DNA of 64,000 nt, from NCBI RefSeq assembly GCF_013185915.1, contig NZ_JAAZUH010000001.1:558001-622000 (forward strand), given 5' to 3'. Under the pieces are notes generated by a model that saw only the letters and a program-made list of their open reading frames with translations, was not told the origin of the DNA and ran no database searches. The position numbers and the translations under genes were made by a program. Below are positions 47,281 to 56,923 of the stretch, in pieces. Position 1 is the first letter of the stretch, and the number at the start of each line of letters is the position of its first letter. The DNA comes from Stenotrophomonas bentonitica. GTDB taxonomy: Bacteria; Pseudomonadota; Gammaproteobacteria; Xanthomonadales; Xanthomonadaceae.

Positions 47281-48059
47281 GCATCCGCGTACTGGTGGTG
47301 GACGATGAGCCACTGGCCCGCCGGGCCATCGTGCGCCTGCTGGCTGACGACCCGGAGATCGAACTGCTCGGCGAATGTGGGGATGGCGTCTCCGCCGTGA
47401 AGGCCATCCGCGAACAATCGCCCGACCTGGTGTTCCTGGACATCCAGATGCCGGCGATCACCGGCCTCGACGTCGTCGCCACCATCGGCGCAGAGCGCAT
47501 GCCCGCCACCGTGTTCGTTACCGCCTACGAGCAGTACGCAGTCAAAGCGTTCGAGGCCAATGCGGTGGACTACCTGGTCAAACCCTTCAGCCGCGAGCGC
47601 TTCGCCGCCACCTTGCAGCGCGCCCGTCAGCGCGTGTCGGCCGCAACCGGCACCAGCGCGCAGGCCACCACCCAGATCCTGCAGGCGCTGGACGCCCTGC
47701 GCCAGCGCGAGCTCTACCTGCAGCGCATCCCCGTTCGGGTGGAAGAACATGTAGTTCTGATCGACGTCGCTGACATCGTCTGGATCAAAGCCGCACGCAA
47801 CACCGTGGAAATCCACCTTGCCACGAAGGTGCACGAACATCGCGGCACCATGACCGCATTGGCCGAGCGGCTGGACCCGAAGCACTTCGCACGGGTACAC
47901 CGCTCGGCCATCGTCAACATCGCCCGGGTCAAGACCATCCATCCCTGGTTCAACGGCCACCATGTGGTCACCTTGGACACCGGCCAGCAGCTGCGCATGA
48001 GCCGGTACCAGAATGAGGCATTTTTGAAGCTGGTATCTACGCGGGCAGAAGCGACCTGA
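47277..48059 (+). CDS. LytTR-family response regulator
   Basis: 260 residues. REC domain (MSIRVLVVDDEPLARRAI, phospho-acceptor D55 in LVFLDIQMPAITG, T-rich FVTAYEQYA, and LVKPF lysine), linker, then a LytTR DNA-binding domain (YLQRIPVRVEEHVVLIDVADIVWIKAARNTVEIHL through FARVHRSAIVNIARV). It is an AlgR/YehT-type regulator. The direct repeat upstream of the kinase gene is its probable site, allowing autoregulation and control of the divergent secreted protein. Confidence 0.92.
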   Translation: MSIRVLVVDDEPLARRAIVRLLADDPEIELLGECGDGVSAVKAIREQSPDLVFLDIQMPAITGLDVVATIGAERMPATVFVTAYEQYAVKAFEANAVDYLVKPFSRERFAATLQRARQRVSAATGTSAQATTQILQALDALRQRELYLQRIPVRVEEHVVLIDVADIVWIKAARNTVEIHLATKVHEHRGTMTALAERLDPKHFARVHRSAIVNIARVKTIHPWFNGHHVVTLDTGQQLRMSRYQNEAFLKLVSTRAEAT

Positions 48060-48063
48060 CCCC

Positions 48064-48091
48064 GTAGCGCCGGGCTCTACCCAGCGGCTCT
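48064..48091 (+). repeat. GTAG-headed REP (degenerate)
   Basis: GTAG-CGCCGGG-CTCTA-CCCAGCGGC, an imperfect stem just after the LytTR gene stop. Confidence 0.6.
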
Positions 48092-48412
48092 CCGCGCAGC
48101 CCTTGGGGACGACGAAGAAGGAGTCGTTCGCCACAGTCACGCCACTCGACGTATATTTTTGTAATACCCCAACCCTTTGACCAACACTCCGGCCGCAGTC
48201 GGCGGTCACGCCGACCGAGACCTCCACCATCCCTTCATCGGCCCCATCGCCCCCTCCTCGCGGAACGGCTCCCAGTCGTACCGCACCATTCCTCTTTGCT
48301 TGAATTGACAGAAGGAGTGATGTCTGCCGCAAATGCCTCGCCACGTTGGCGATTGCATCAGGGACCTCGGGAGATCCAGCTGCCGTCAGCACTCTACGTC
48401 TCAAGCACCGGG
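48092..48412. other. Intergenic region before the AT-rich gene
   Basis: About 320 bp between convergent genes. It becomes AT-richer toward the right. No gene, RNA or clear terminator is seen. Confidence 0.4.
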
Positions 48413-49423
48413 TCAGATGTGCACATTGGCTTCGAGATGAACAGTATTGAAATCATCGTTGTATGTATTGCCAAGCGCACACTCGGCATAGTTCCCATGC
48501 TGGTTGTAGTAACGCACGCATGCCTCACGACGATGATTGGAATTAGCCAGTCTGTGCCCATTAACACTGACTCGAGCCGCAGTGGCCTGGCCCGGCCGCT
48601 TGTTTACCTGCCACTCAAGCACTGTCACACCATTGATATTTATCCGGTGAGTAAAGATGGAGCCTGCAGAGTATGCAAAGTGAGCCCTGTACATATGACC
48701 ATACTTTTCGTGCACGTGCATATTATTGCCCGGGACGTCAATGTGGACAGAATGGACAATATTCAAACCATGCTCCTCGAACTTTATGTAGTACAGATCG
48801 ACATCCCCATGCGCATTACTTTGCTCATCGACCCGTTCTATTTTCAGATTACTGTGATCATATCTAATCCTATCCACGCCCTGGATGATGACCCAGCTGT
48901 CGAATTTTCCAGGCGTCGGGTTGGCCGTATTCGTCGTGAACACCCCGCCCGCCGGAGATCTGATCTCAGCGGCCACTTTATGCGTAGTAACGGCGCTTTT
49001 CGTCGTGTGAAGGAAAATTACTTGACCCTTCAATTCGGACGTGTCACGTGGCTCGCGTTCGGATTCAGGCTCCGCAGGGAGATCTTCCCGGATGGGATCC
49101 CAATGGTAGACATACCGTGTATCGCGCGCGTGGTTGGTCCCAGAGATGTAAGCGCCGGTGTCATAATCAATGAGCTTGATGGTCTTCAACTGCTCCATCG
49201 AGAGCTGGACTCGGACGTCATTTTTGTCCCGCGCCTCGATCAGGAACTCCACAGGCACCTGCTGATTGCCATTGGCGTAGACGCGCGCGGTGACTTTTGA
49301 TCGCGCGAGGACGCGCACTTCAAACTGCGTGAGCGTTACCCAATCAGCATTCGGCACTACATCGGATTCATCCGGCGAATCCTCGATAGCCTCGATGGCC
49401 TCGATTTCCATGACGGCATTCAT
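48413..49423 (-). CDS. Orphan protein in an AT-rich island, unknown function
   Basis: 336 residues with no signal peptide and no membrane segment. An acidic N-terminal tail (IEAIEAIEDSPDESD) precedes a beta-rich body with many Asn, Tyr and His: VTARVYANGNQQVPVEFLIEARD, KGQVIFLHTTKSAVTTHKVAAEI, VDLYYIKFEEHGLNIVHSVHID, and RININGVTVLEWQVNKRPG. Repeated beta-sandwich-like strands suggest tandem Ig-like or lectin-like folds, perhaps three modules. Codon use and AT content differ strongly from neighbours, a sign of horizontal origin. GGAAGG lies about six bases before ATG 49423. I cannot assign a function. Confidence 0.7.
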   Translation of the reverse strand: MNAVMEIEAIEAIEDSPDESDVVPNADWVTLTQFEVRVLARSKVTARVYANGNQQVPVEFLIEARDKNDVRVQLSMEQLKTIKLIDYDTGAYISGTNHARDTRYVYHWDPIREDLPAEPESEREPRDTSELKGQVIFLHTTKSAVTTHKVAAEIRSPAGGVFTTNTANPTPGKFDSWVIIQGVDRIRYDHSNLKIERVDEQSNAHGDVDLYYIKFEEHGLNIVHSVHIDVPGNNMHVHEKYGHMYRAHFAYSAGSIFTHRININGVTVLEWQVNKRPGQATAARVSVNGHRLANSNHRREACVRYYNQHGNYAECALGNTYNDDFNTVHLEANVHI

Positions 49424-49768
49424 AAGTCACCTTCCTGTTCCAAATTGAGTTAAACAGCCGCCAGAACGCATGAACCAAAAGCTGAGCAGACCGACCGCGT
49501 GGACTGCCAGACCAGGAACATGTTTCGGACCTACTGAATCGCAGACAGGAAGGGCGTGCGCGGGAAAATGCAGCACACCTTCAAAGAGGGACGCCCCGAT
49601 CAGAATTCCCACGCAACGGGCACGGTAAACACAAGCACGTTGAGCGCAGCTCACTGCTCGCGATTCACCCCCGTGAGTCGCCAACATAATCCCGGGGTTG
49701 TTATGCCTGCGTGTTGGGTGGGAGCGGCCGCAGAGTGTGCCTGATTGGCGTTGGCTTGACGCCTCACG
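49424..49768. other. Intergenic, AT-richer flank of the orphan gene
   Basis: About 345 bp holding the presumed minus-strand promoter of the orphan gene. No convincing gene, IS end or RNA gene is visible. A GTAG REP bounds it on the right. Confidence 0.4.
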
Positions 49769-49792
49769 CGGCCGGGCAGAGCCCGGCTCTAC
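49769..49792 (-). repeat. GTAG-headed REP palindrome
   Basis: On the minus strand GTAGA then GCCGGGC-TCT-GCCCGGC, downstream of the methionine aminopeptidase gene. Confidence 0.8.
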
Positions 49793-49811
49793 CGTTGGGG
49801 AGGGACCAGCG

Positions 49812-50576
49812 TTACGCCGCTTTCTCGCCTGCGCGCAGGGTGAGAACCTCTACCCCATTGTCGGTTACCAAGACCGTGTGTTCGGCCTGCGCCGACAACT
49901 TCCCATCACGCGTGGTAACGGTCCAACCGTCTTCGCTCATGTCGATGGCCGCGCGGCCCTGGTTGATCATCGGCTCAATGGTGAAGGTCATTCCGGCTTC
50001 CAGCTCTTCACCGGTGCCGCGCTTACCGTAATGCAATACCTGCGGCTCTTCATGCATTTCGCGGCCGATGCCGTGCCCGCAGAACTCGCGAACTACGCTG
50101 TAGCCGTTCGCCTTGGCATGTTGCTGGATCGCGAAACCGACGTCACCCAAGGTCGCACCCGGGCGGACCACGGAAATGCCCTTCCACATCGCTTCGCGGG
50201 TCACCCGCACCAGCCGCTTCGCCTGGAAGTCCACTTCGCCAATCAGGTAGGTCTTGCTGGAGTCGGCAATGAAGCCATCCTTCTCCAGGGTGATGTCCAG
50301 ATTGACGATGCTGCCAGCGCGCAGTATCTCGTCCGCCGACGGCACGCCATGGCACACCACGTTGTCGACCGAGCTGTTGAGTACATAGGCAAAGCCATAC
50401 TGCCCTTTGCTGGCCGGCCGCGCCTTCAATTCGTCGACGATGAAACGCTCCACCCAATCGTTGACCTGCAGCGTGCTCATGCCTTCCAGCGGCAGTCGGT
50501 CCAGCGCCTCGAACACCGAGGCCAGCAAGCGCCCGGACGCCCGCATCAGCGCCTGTTCTTCAAGTGTCTTGATCAC
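49812..50576 (-). CDS. map: Type I methionine aminopeptidase
   Basis: A 254-residue pita-bread-fold metalloprotease removing N-terminal Met. All five metal ligands are placed correctly: D in NLDITLEKDGF and IADSSKT, His in CGHGIGREMHE, Glu in FTIEPMI and Glu in AEHTVLV. Here it is coupled to a ParD-like gene (ATGA overlap at its start) and not to rpsB or the ribosomal operon where the housekeeping copy usually sits, so it is likely a second, accessory MetAP. The ParD-like partner may control its amount or activity. Confidence 0.93.
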   Translation of the reverse strand: MIKTLEEQALMRASGRLLASVFEALDRLPLEGMSTLQVNDWVERFIVDELKARPASKGQYGFAYVLNSSVDNVVCHGVPSADEILRAGSIVNLDITLEKDGFIADSSKTYLIGEVDFQAKRLVRVTREAMWKGISVVRPGATLGDVGFAIQQHAKANGYSVVREFCGHGIGREMHEEPQVLHYGKRGTGEELEAGMTFTIEPMINQGRAAIDMSEDGWTVTTRDGKLSAQAEHTVLVTDNGVEVLTLRAGEKAA

Positions 50577-50785
50577 GCCACTGCTACCCGCAGCGCGCCG
50601 GGGTCCACCCCCGCCGCCCGTAGTTCACGGTTGACGATCTCCTGATAGCTCATGCCGGGATTCATCTCGCACAGCATGCCGACCTTGATCCAGAAGCCGG
50701 CCTGGGCATTGATCGAACGTCCGGAAACGCCGCTGGCGCGGCGCAGGTTGTCGTGCAGTTCGTCGTCGATGTTGACGATGCCCAT
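50573..50785 (-). CDS. ParD-like small DNA-binding/antitoxin-type protein
   Basis: 70 residues: MGIVNIDDELHDNLRRASGV, then SGRSINAQAGFWIKVGMLCE and NPGMSYQEIVNRELRAAGV. The first half fits the ribbon-helix-helix-type ParD_like family. No ParE/RelE toxin is adjacent; the next gene is map, overlapped by four bases. It sits right behind a nested palindrome (50803-50836), consistent with autoregulation. It may be an antitoxin-like regulator whose partner is the aminopeptidase. Confidence 0.78.
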   Translation of the reverse strand: MGIVNIDDELHDNLRRASGVSGRSINAQAGFWIKVGMLCEMNPGMSYQEIVNRELRAAGVDPGALRVAVA

Positions 50786-50802
50786 GGGCGATCTCGGTAC
50801 CA

Positions 50803-50836
50803 GGAATATACACATCATATACGCTTCGTATATTCC
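50803..50836. promoter_or_regulatory. Nested palindromic operator upstream of the ParD-like/map operon
   Basis: Outer arms GGAATATAC (50803-50811) and GTATATTCC (50828-50836) flank an inner palindrome TATACG-CTT-CGTATA (50818-50832). It is an AT-rich island in GC-rich DNA, 18 bp from the ParD-like start. Confidence 0.72.
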
Positions 50837-50861
50837 CGGATACCCGGACGTGACGCGTACA

Positions 50862-50885
50862 GCAGCCGGGCAGAGCCCGGCTCTA
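50862..50885 (-). repeat. REP palindrome with variant head CTAG
   Basis: On the minus strand CTAG then AGCCGGGC-TCT-GCCCGGCT, perfect 8-bp stem. CTA at 50883-50885 is the dsbG stop codon complement. Confidence 0.75.
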
Positions 50886-51719
50886 GCGGGCGCCCATCAC
50901 CTTTTCCATGTCTTCGCCCTGCGGCATCCCCGACACGCGCTGCACTATGCCTTCCGCATCACGGAACAGAATGCCCGGCGTGCCCTGGAAGCCCAATTCC
51001 ACCATCAGCACCTGGTTCGCATCCAGCTTGTTGGCCAGTTCCGGGGTGATCTTCGTCGCCGGCTTGATCCCGCCCTTGCTGAAATCGTGTTCGTTCTGCA
51101 GGAACACCGCGCTGGGATTGGGCGCACCCAGAATCGCTGCGGCCTTGGCCGGGCTGTCCTCACGGATCACGCCGACCATCACGTGCCGCAGCTGCACCTT
51201 GCCACTGTCCACCCACGGGCGTGCCGCTTCCCAGAACCGATGGCAGTACGGGCAGTTGGCATCGCTGAAGGTATAGACCACGCGCGGCGCATCGGCACGG
51301 CCGTCGCGTACCCAGGCGCTGGCATCCAGCTTCTTCCAGATCTTGTCCGACATCGGCTTCTCCACCAGCTTCTCAAGCGGAGCAGCGCCGACATCCTCAC
51401 CCTTCTCATTGAAGAGGGTGCCCACCATCAAATTCTTGCCGTCGGCGGTGACATACGCAGCGGCCGGCTGCTGACCGCCCACCAGGCCCGCAAAGCCACG
51501 CAGCCCGCCCGGTGCATCGAATTCGCCCATCACCTCGAAGCCGTGCTTCTCGATGCCCTGCAACACGGCGGGACGGTTCGCGCCTGCCTTTGCAGTGGAC
51601 GTGGCAGCCGGCTGGGCGGCGGTCTTGGCAGGCTGCTGCGCCTGGCTGCACCCGGCCACGGCCAGCAGTACCGACACGGCCAGCACGGAGCCCAGCATGG
51701 GCGAGGATTTCAACGACAT
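50883..51719 (-). CDS. dsbG: Thiol:disulfide isomerase DsbG/DsbC-like lipoprotein
   Basis: 278 residues. A lipoprotein-type signal ends at LAVAGC (about residue 22), then a Ala/Thr/Lys linker. The N-terminal dimerisation domain covers about 50-130 and the thioredoxin domain follows, with active-site CPYC in DANCPYCHRF and the cis-Pro loop GFQGTPGILF. It likely isomerises or protects thiols in the periplasm. ATG 51719 has GGGAG five bases upstream. The stop overlaps a CTAG-headed REP. Confidence 0.88.
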   Translation of the reverse strand: MSLKSSPMLGSVLAVSVLLAVAGCSQAQQPAKTAAQPAATSTAKAGANRPAVLQGIEKHGFEVMGEFDAPGGLRGFAGLVGGQQPAAAYVTADGKNLMVGTLFNEKGEDVGAAPLEKLVEKPMSDKIWKKLDASAWVRDGRADAPRVVYTFSDANCPYCHRFWEAARPWVDSGKVQLRHVMVGVIREDSPAKAAAILGAPNPSAVFLQNEHDFSKGGIKPATKITPELANKLDANQVLMVELGFQGTPGILFRDAEGIVQRVSGMPQGEDMEKVMGAR

Positions 51720-51813
51720 GGACACTCCCGGGGCACGCCCGTAACGATCAGCCCACAGGGTAGTCGCATCCGGCTGGCGGTGCAGCCGGATGCAGGCAAC
51801 GCAGTGTTGAGGT

Positions 51814-52884
51814 TCAGGCGGCCGGCCGCAGCGGCTCGCCCTGCATGTGCGGCAGCGCAGTCCGAAGGCGCTCGCGGCGCTGCGCGAAGATCTGGCGGCG
51901 GTAGCGCGCCGGGGTCACCCCGACGATGCGCAGGAACAGGCGACGGAACGCGCTCTGGTCCGAGTAGCCCACCGCCCACGACACTTCGTCCACCGCACCA
52001 CCGCCCTGCAGCAGCAGCTGTGCCTTGGCGATGCGCAGGCGCTGGCAGTACGCGATCGGACGCAGGCCGGTGGCCTTGAGAAAGCGCCGCTGCAGGGTGC
52101 GCGGTTCCAGCCCGGCCGCATCGCAGATGTCCTGCAGGGTCACCCCACGGGCGGCGATGCTGTGCAGCCAGCGCTGCGCCTTGAGGATGCCGCGGTCGCC
52201 GTGGGCGAAGTTCGGGCTGAAGCGCTCCAGGTCTTCCTGCACGCCGCGCGGAATGACCAGCTGCAGCTGCTGGATCGCCGCGCTCATCACGCTCTGCCCG
52301 TAGATCCGGGCCAGGAGACGCAGGCTGATGTACTTCCAGGCGTCCGGGCCGGACGAGGTGAGCAGGTCGCCGTCGTCGACCAGGGCACGCTCGCTCGGCT
52401 GCCAGCTCGGCACCACGGCGGCCAGCGTCGGGCAGCGCGACAGGTCCGGCAGGCTCACCGAGCGGCCGGTCAGGATCCCGGCCGAGGCCAGCAGCAGGCC
52501 GCCCTCCTCGCAACCGGCCAGCAGGCTGCCGGCGTCATGGCAGTCGCGCAGCCAGGTCAGCATGCGCTCGTCGCCCTGCATCAGCGGCCAGCTCGGCTCG
52601 TTGCCCGGCACCACGATCACCGATGGCGGGGCGTCGCCGAACAGTTCGGCCCCGGCCACGCGCTGCATGCCGTGCCCGCGCGTGGACAGCGTCCAGCGGG
52701 TGACCAGCATCCGCGCGCCCGAGCGTTTGCCGGCCGCCGCCGTACGGTTGCAGCGCTGGGCCAGCTCGGACAGCACGGGCGCGGCAGCGCGCAGGCTGCC
52801 GGGGTATTCGAGCACCGCGACTTCCATGAGGGTCGGCGAGGTTGGCTTGGGGTTCGACGATGAGGTGGGGAAAGATGCATCCAT
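51814..52884 (-). CDS. GlxA-type AraC regulator (DJ-1/PfpI-like N-terminal domain)
   Basis: 356 residues. The N-terminal ~190 residues resemble the GATase1/DJ-1-like sensor of GlxA regulators (MEVAVLEYPGSLRAAAPVLSEL, then CHDAGSLLAGCEEGGLLLASAGILTGR). The AraC HTH covers about 245-340 (VTLQDICDAAGLEPRTLQRRF, then EVSWAVGYSDQSAFRRLFLRIVGVTPARYRR). ATG 52884 has CAGGAG seven bases upstream. It is divergent from the cueR-copA genes with about 200 bp between starts; no evidence it controls them. Confidence 0.87.
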   Translation of the reverse strand: MDASFPTSSSNPKPTSPTLMEVAVLEYPGSLRAAAPVLSELAQRCNRTAAAGKRSGARMLVTRWTLSTRGHGMQRVAGAELFGDAPPSVIVVPGNEPSWPLMQGDERMLTWLRDCHDAGSLLAGCEEGGLLLASAGILTGRSVSLPDLSRCPTLAAVVPSWQPSERALVDDGDLLTSSGPDAWKYISLRLLARIYGQSVMSAAIQQLQLVIPRGVQEDLERFSPNFAHGDRGILKAQRWLHSIAARGVTLQDICDAAGLEPRTLQRRFLKATGLRPIAYCQRLRIAKAQLLLQGGGAVDEVSWAVGYSDQSAFRRLFLRIVGVTPARYRRQIFAQRRERLRTALPHMQGEPLRPAA

Positions 52885-53044
52885 GACGGCGCTCCTGGAA
52901 CGGCTTCTGAGACCGGCAATCCCTGCTGGATCAAGGCTTGGCGGCGATTCAGAGGGAGCGTACGGAGGCCCTTCCCATGCAGCTATGAAACTAGTTGTAA
53001 ATCCGGCCCGGTAACGACATCCGACCGGTTCCGGCAAACCCTTG

Positions 53045-53066
53045 ACTCTTGACCAGACTCCAGGGT
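53045..53066 (+). promoter_or_regulatory. MerR/CueR-type operator with 19-bp spacer
   Basis: A 22-bp imperfect dyad, ACTCTTGACCA-GACTCCAGGGT, overlaps a TTGACT -35 (53042-53047) and a 19-bp spacer. The -10 (TCACAC) is poor, as expected of a promoter that needs MerR-type activation. Confidence 0.5.
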
Positions 53067-53100
53067 TCACACTGTGACCCTGATCCCCTGCGAGACCGCC

Positions 53101-53495
53101 GTGAACATAGGACAGCTCGCACGCCAGGCCGGCGTGCCCATCGACACCGTGCGCTACTACGAGCGCCAGCACCTGCTCGCCACTGCCCAGCGCAGTGCCG
53201 GCGGCTACCGGGTGTTTTCCGACACCGACCTGACCCGCCTGCGCTTCATCCGCCGCGCCAAGGCGCTGGGCTTCACCCTGGAAGAGATCGGCGAACTGCT
53301 CCGGCTCAGCGACCACCGTGGCCAGGACATGGCCCAGGTCCGCGACACCGCCGTTCACAAACTGCAGGACATCGAGCAGCGCATCGCCGAACTGCAGCGC
53401 ATGCAGGCCGCGCTCGGCCAGCTGGTGGATGCCTGCCCCGGCCACGGCGATCTGGAACAGTGCCCGATCCTGGCCGCACTGACGGAGCCGCGCGC

Positions 53496-53499
<4 letters not shown>
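53101..53499 (+). CDS. cueR: CueR-like MerR-family copper regulator
   Basis: 132 residues. Start GTG 53101 gives the normal MerR N-terminus ([21 protein letters not shown]); an upstream GTG at 53074 would lie at or before the likely transcription start. The HTH is followed by the dimer helix and the metal loop [15 protein letters not shown], with the two cysteines characteristic of Cu(I)/Ag(I) CueR-type sensors and no extra ligands of Zn/Cd/Hg sensors. It overlaps copA by four bases, so sensor and pump are one transcript. Confidence 0.87.
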
Positions 53500-55679
<2,180 letters not shown>

Positions 55680-55689
55680 CAGTTTTTTC

Positions 55690-55718
55690 TTGCCATTCGA
55701 AAACAGCGTCGCTATGAT
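55690..55718 (+). promoter_or_regulatory. tRNA pair 1 promoter
   Basis: TTGCCA, exactly 17 bp, then TATGAT, 17 bp upstream of tRNA-Ala copy 1. Confidence 0.8.
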
Positions 55719-55735
55719 TCCGCTCCTCACGACGT

Positions 55736-55811
55736 GGGGCCATAGCTCAGCTGGGAGAGCGCCTGCATGGCATGCAGGAGGTCGGCGGTTCGATCCCGCC
55801 TGGCTCCACCA
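55736..55811 (+). tRNA. tRNA-Ala (GGC), copy 1
   Basis: 76-nt cloverleaf with anticodon loop ATGGCAT (anticodon GGC), T-arm GGTTCGATCCC and encoded CCA. It is one of four identical Ala copies here. Confidence 0.97.
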
Positions 55812-55865
55812 CTCCAATCCTTAGGCCGATTGGAAGGTAGTGAATACAATTCAAGTTTTTCGTGC

Positions 55866-55941
55866 GTCCCCATCGTCTAGAGGCCTAGGACATCACCCTT
55901 TCACGGTGGCGACCGGGGTTCGAATCCCCGTGGGGACGCCA
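55866..55941 (+). tRNA. tRNA-Glu (TTC), copy 1
   Basis: 76-nt tRNA with anticodon TTC in loop CTTTCAC and encoded CCA, 54 bp after tRNA-Ala. Confidence 0.97.
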
Positions 55942-55953
55942 GTTTCAAAGCAC

Positions 55954-55982
55954 AAAGCCCTGACTCCGGTCGGGGCTTTTTG
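55954..55982 (+). terminator. Intrinsic terminator after pair 1
   Basis: AAAGCCCTGAC-TCCG-GTCGGGGCTTT followed by T-run. The same hairpin sequence recurs after pair 4. Confidence 0.85.
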
Positions 55983-56018
55983 TTTGCGTCGCGCATGTGT
56001 CGCGCATGCAGAAAACAC

Positions 56019-56047
56019 TTGGCGAACTCTTCACATCCGCGTAGAAT
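56019..56047 (+). promoter_or_regulatory. tRNA pair 2 promoter
   Basis: TTGGCG, 17 bp, TAGAAT, upstream of tRNA-Ala copy 2. Confidence 0.75.
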
Positions 56048-56064
56048 TCGGCCTCCAGCATCGT

Positions 56065-56140
56065 GGGGCCATAGCTCAGCTGGGAGAGCGCCTGCATGGC
56101 ATGCAGGAGGTCGGCGGTTCGATCCCGCCTGGCTCCACCA
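56065..56140 (+). tRNA. tRNA-Ala (GGC), copy 2
   Basis: Identical to copy 1; anticodon GGC, encoded CCA. Confidence 0.97.
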
Positions 56141-56194
56141 CTCCAGACCTTAGGCCGTCCGGAGCAGCTGGAAAAAATTTGATGAGTTTCATGC

Positions 56195-56270
56195 GTCCCC
56201 ATCGTCTAGAGGCCTAGGACATCACCCTTTCACGGTGGCGACCGGGGTTCGAATCCCCGTGGGGACGCCA
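56195..56270 (+). tRNA. tRNA-Glu (TTC), copy 2
   Basis: Identical to copy 1; anticodon TTC. No obvious intrinsic terminator follows this copy. Confidence 0.97.
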
Positions 56271-56294
56271 CTCATCGAAACGCAAGGCCCCGGC

Positions 56295-56323
56295 TTCCCA
56301 TTCAGGCAAATCAACGCTATGAT
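56295..56323 (+). promoter_or_regulatory. tRNA pair 3 promoter
   Basis: TTCCCA, 17 bp, TATGAT, with a GC-rich discriminator, upstream of tRNA-Ala copy 3. Confidence 0.75.
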
Positions 56324-56345
56324 GGTCGGCTCGCGGTAACAACGT

Positions 56346-56421
56346 GGGGCCATAGCTCAGCTGGGAGAGCGCCTGCATGGCATGCAGGAGGTCGGCGGTT
56401 CGATCCCGCCTGGCTCCACCA
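56346..56421 (+). tRNA. tRNA-Ala (GGC), copy 3
   Basis: Identical to the other Ala copies; anticodon GGC. Confidence 0.97.
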
Positions 56422-56471
56422 CTTCTCCGGACATAGGCCGTCCGACAGAAGAAAAATTCAAAGTTTCGTGC

Positions 56472-56547
56472 GTCCCCATCGTCTAGAGGCCTAGGACATC
56501 ACCCTTTCACGGTGGCGACCGGGGTTCGAATCCCCGTGGGGACGCCA
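56472..56547 (+). tRNA. tRNA-Glu (TTC), copy 3
   Basis: Identical to the other Glu copies; anticodon TTC. Confidence 0.97.
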
Positions 56548-56558
56548 ATAACGCAGAG

Positions 56559-56585
56559 AACCCCGGCAATGCCGGGGTTTTTTGT
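56559..56585 (+). terminator. Intrinsic terminator after pair 3
   Basis: AACCCCGGC-AAT-GCCGGGGTT followed by TTTT. Confidence 0.9.
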
Positions 56586-56602
56586 GCCCGCTCAAAAATC
56601 CA

Positions 56603-56631
56603 TTTGCATTCCGAAACAAACCCGCTATGAT
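56603..56631 (+). promoter_or_regulatory. tRNA pair 4 promoter
   Basis: TTTGCA, 17 bp, TATGAT, then GC-rich discriminator before tRNA-Ala copy 4. Confidence 0.8.
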
Positions 56632-56653
56632 AGGCGGCTCGCAGCATCAACGT

Positions 56654-56729
56654 GGGGCCATAGCTCAGCTGGGAGAGCGCCTGCATGGCATGCAGGAGGT
56701 CGGCGGTTCGATCCCGCCTGGCTCCACCA
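56654..56729 (+). tRNA. tRNA-Ala (GGC), copy 4
   Basis: Identical to the other Ala copies; anticodon GGC. Confidence 0.97.
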
Positions 56730-56786
56730 ACATCCGGTCATTAGGCCGATCGGATGGATGCAGCATACAAATTAAAGTTTTCGTGC

Positions 56787-56862
56787 GTCCCCATCGTCTA
56801 GAGGCCTAGGACATCACCCTTTCACGGTGGCGACCGGGGTTCGAATCCCCGTGGGGACGCCA
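56787..56862 (+). tRNA. tRNA-Glu (TTC), copy 4
   Basis: Identical to the other Glu copies; anticodon TTC. Confidence 0.97.
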
Positions 56863-56875
56863 ATTTTAAAACGCA

Positions 56876-56905
56876 AAAAGCCCTGACTCCGGTCGGGGCT
56901 TTTTG
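56876..56905 (+). terminator. Intrinsic terminator after pair 4
   Basis: AAAAAGCCCTGAC-TCCG-GTCGGGGCTTTTT, a near copy of the terminator after pair 1. Confidence 0.9.
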
Positions 56906-56923
56906 TTTTGGTAGCCTACGCCC

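Noticed and set aside
48092..49768. AT-rich region as a prophage or integrative element
   Set aside because: No integrase, transposase, att-like direct repeats or phage genes; only one orphan gene.
55840..56217. Short ORFs inside the tRNA array
   Set aside because: They read through tRNA genes and have no independent coding evidence.
55736..56862. Regularly spaced direct repeats that could suggest a CRISPR array
   Set aside because: The repeats are complete tRNA-Ala and tRNA-Glu cloverleaves with promoters, spaced about 280-330 bp; no cas genes.
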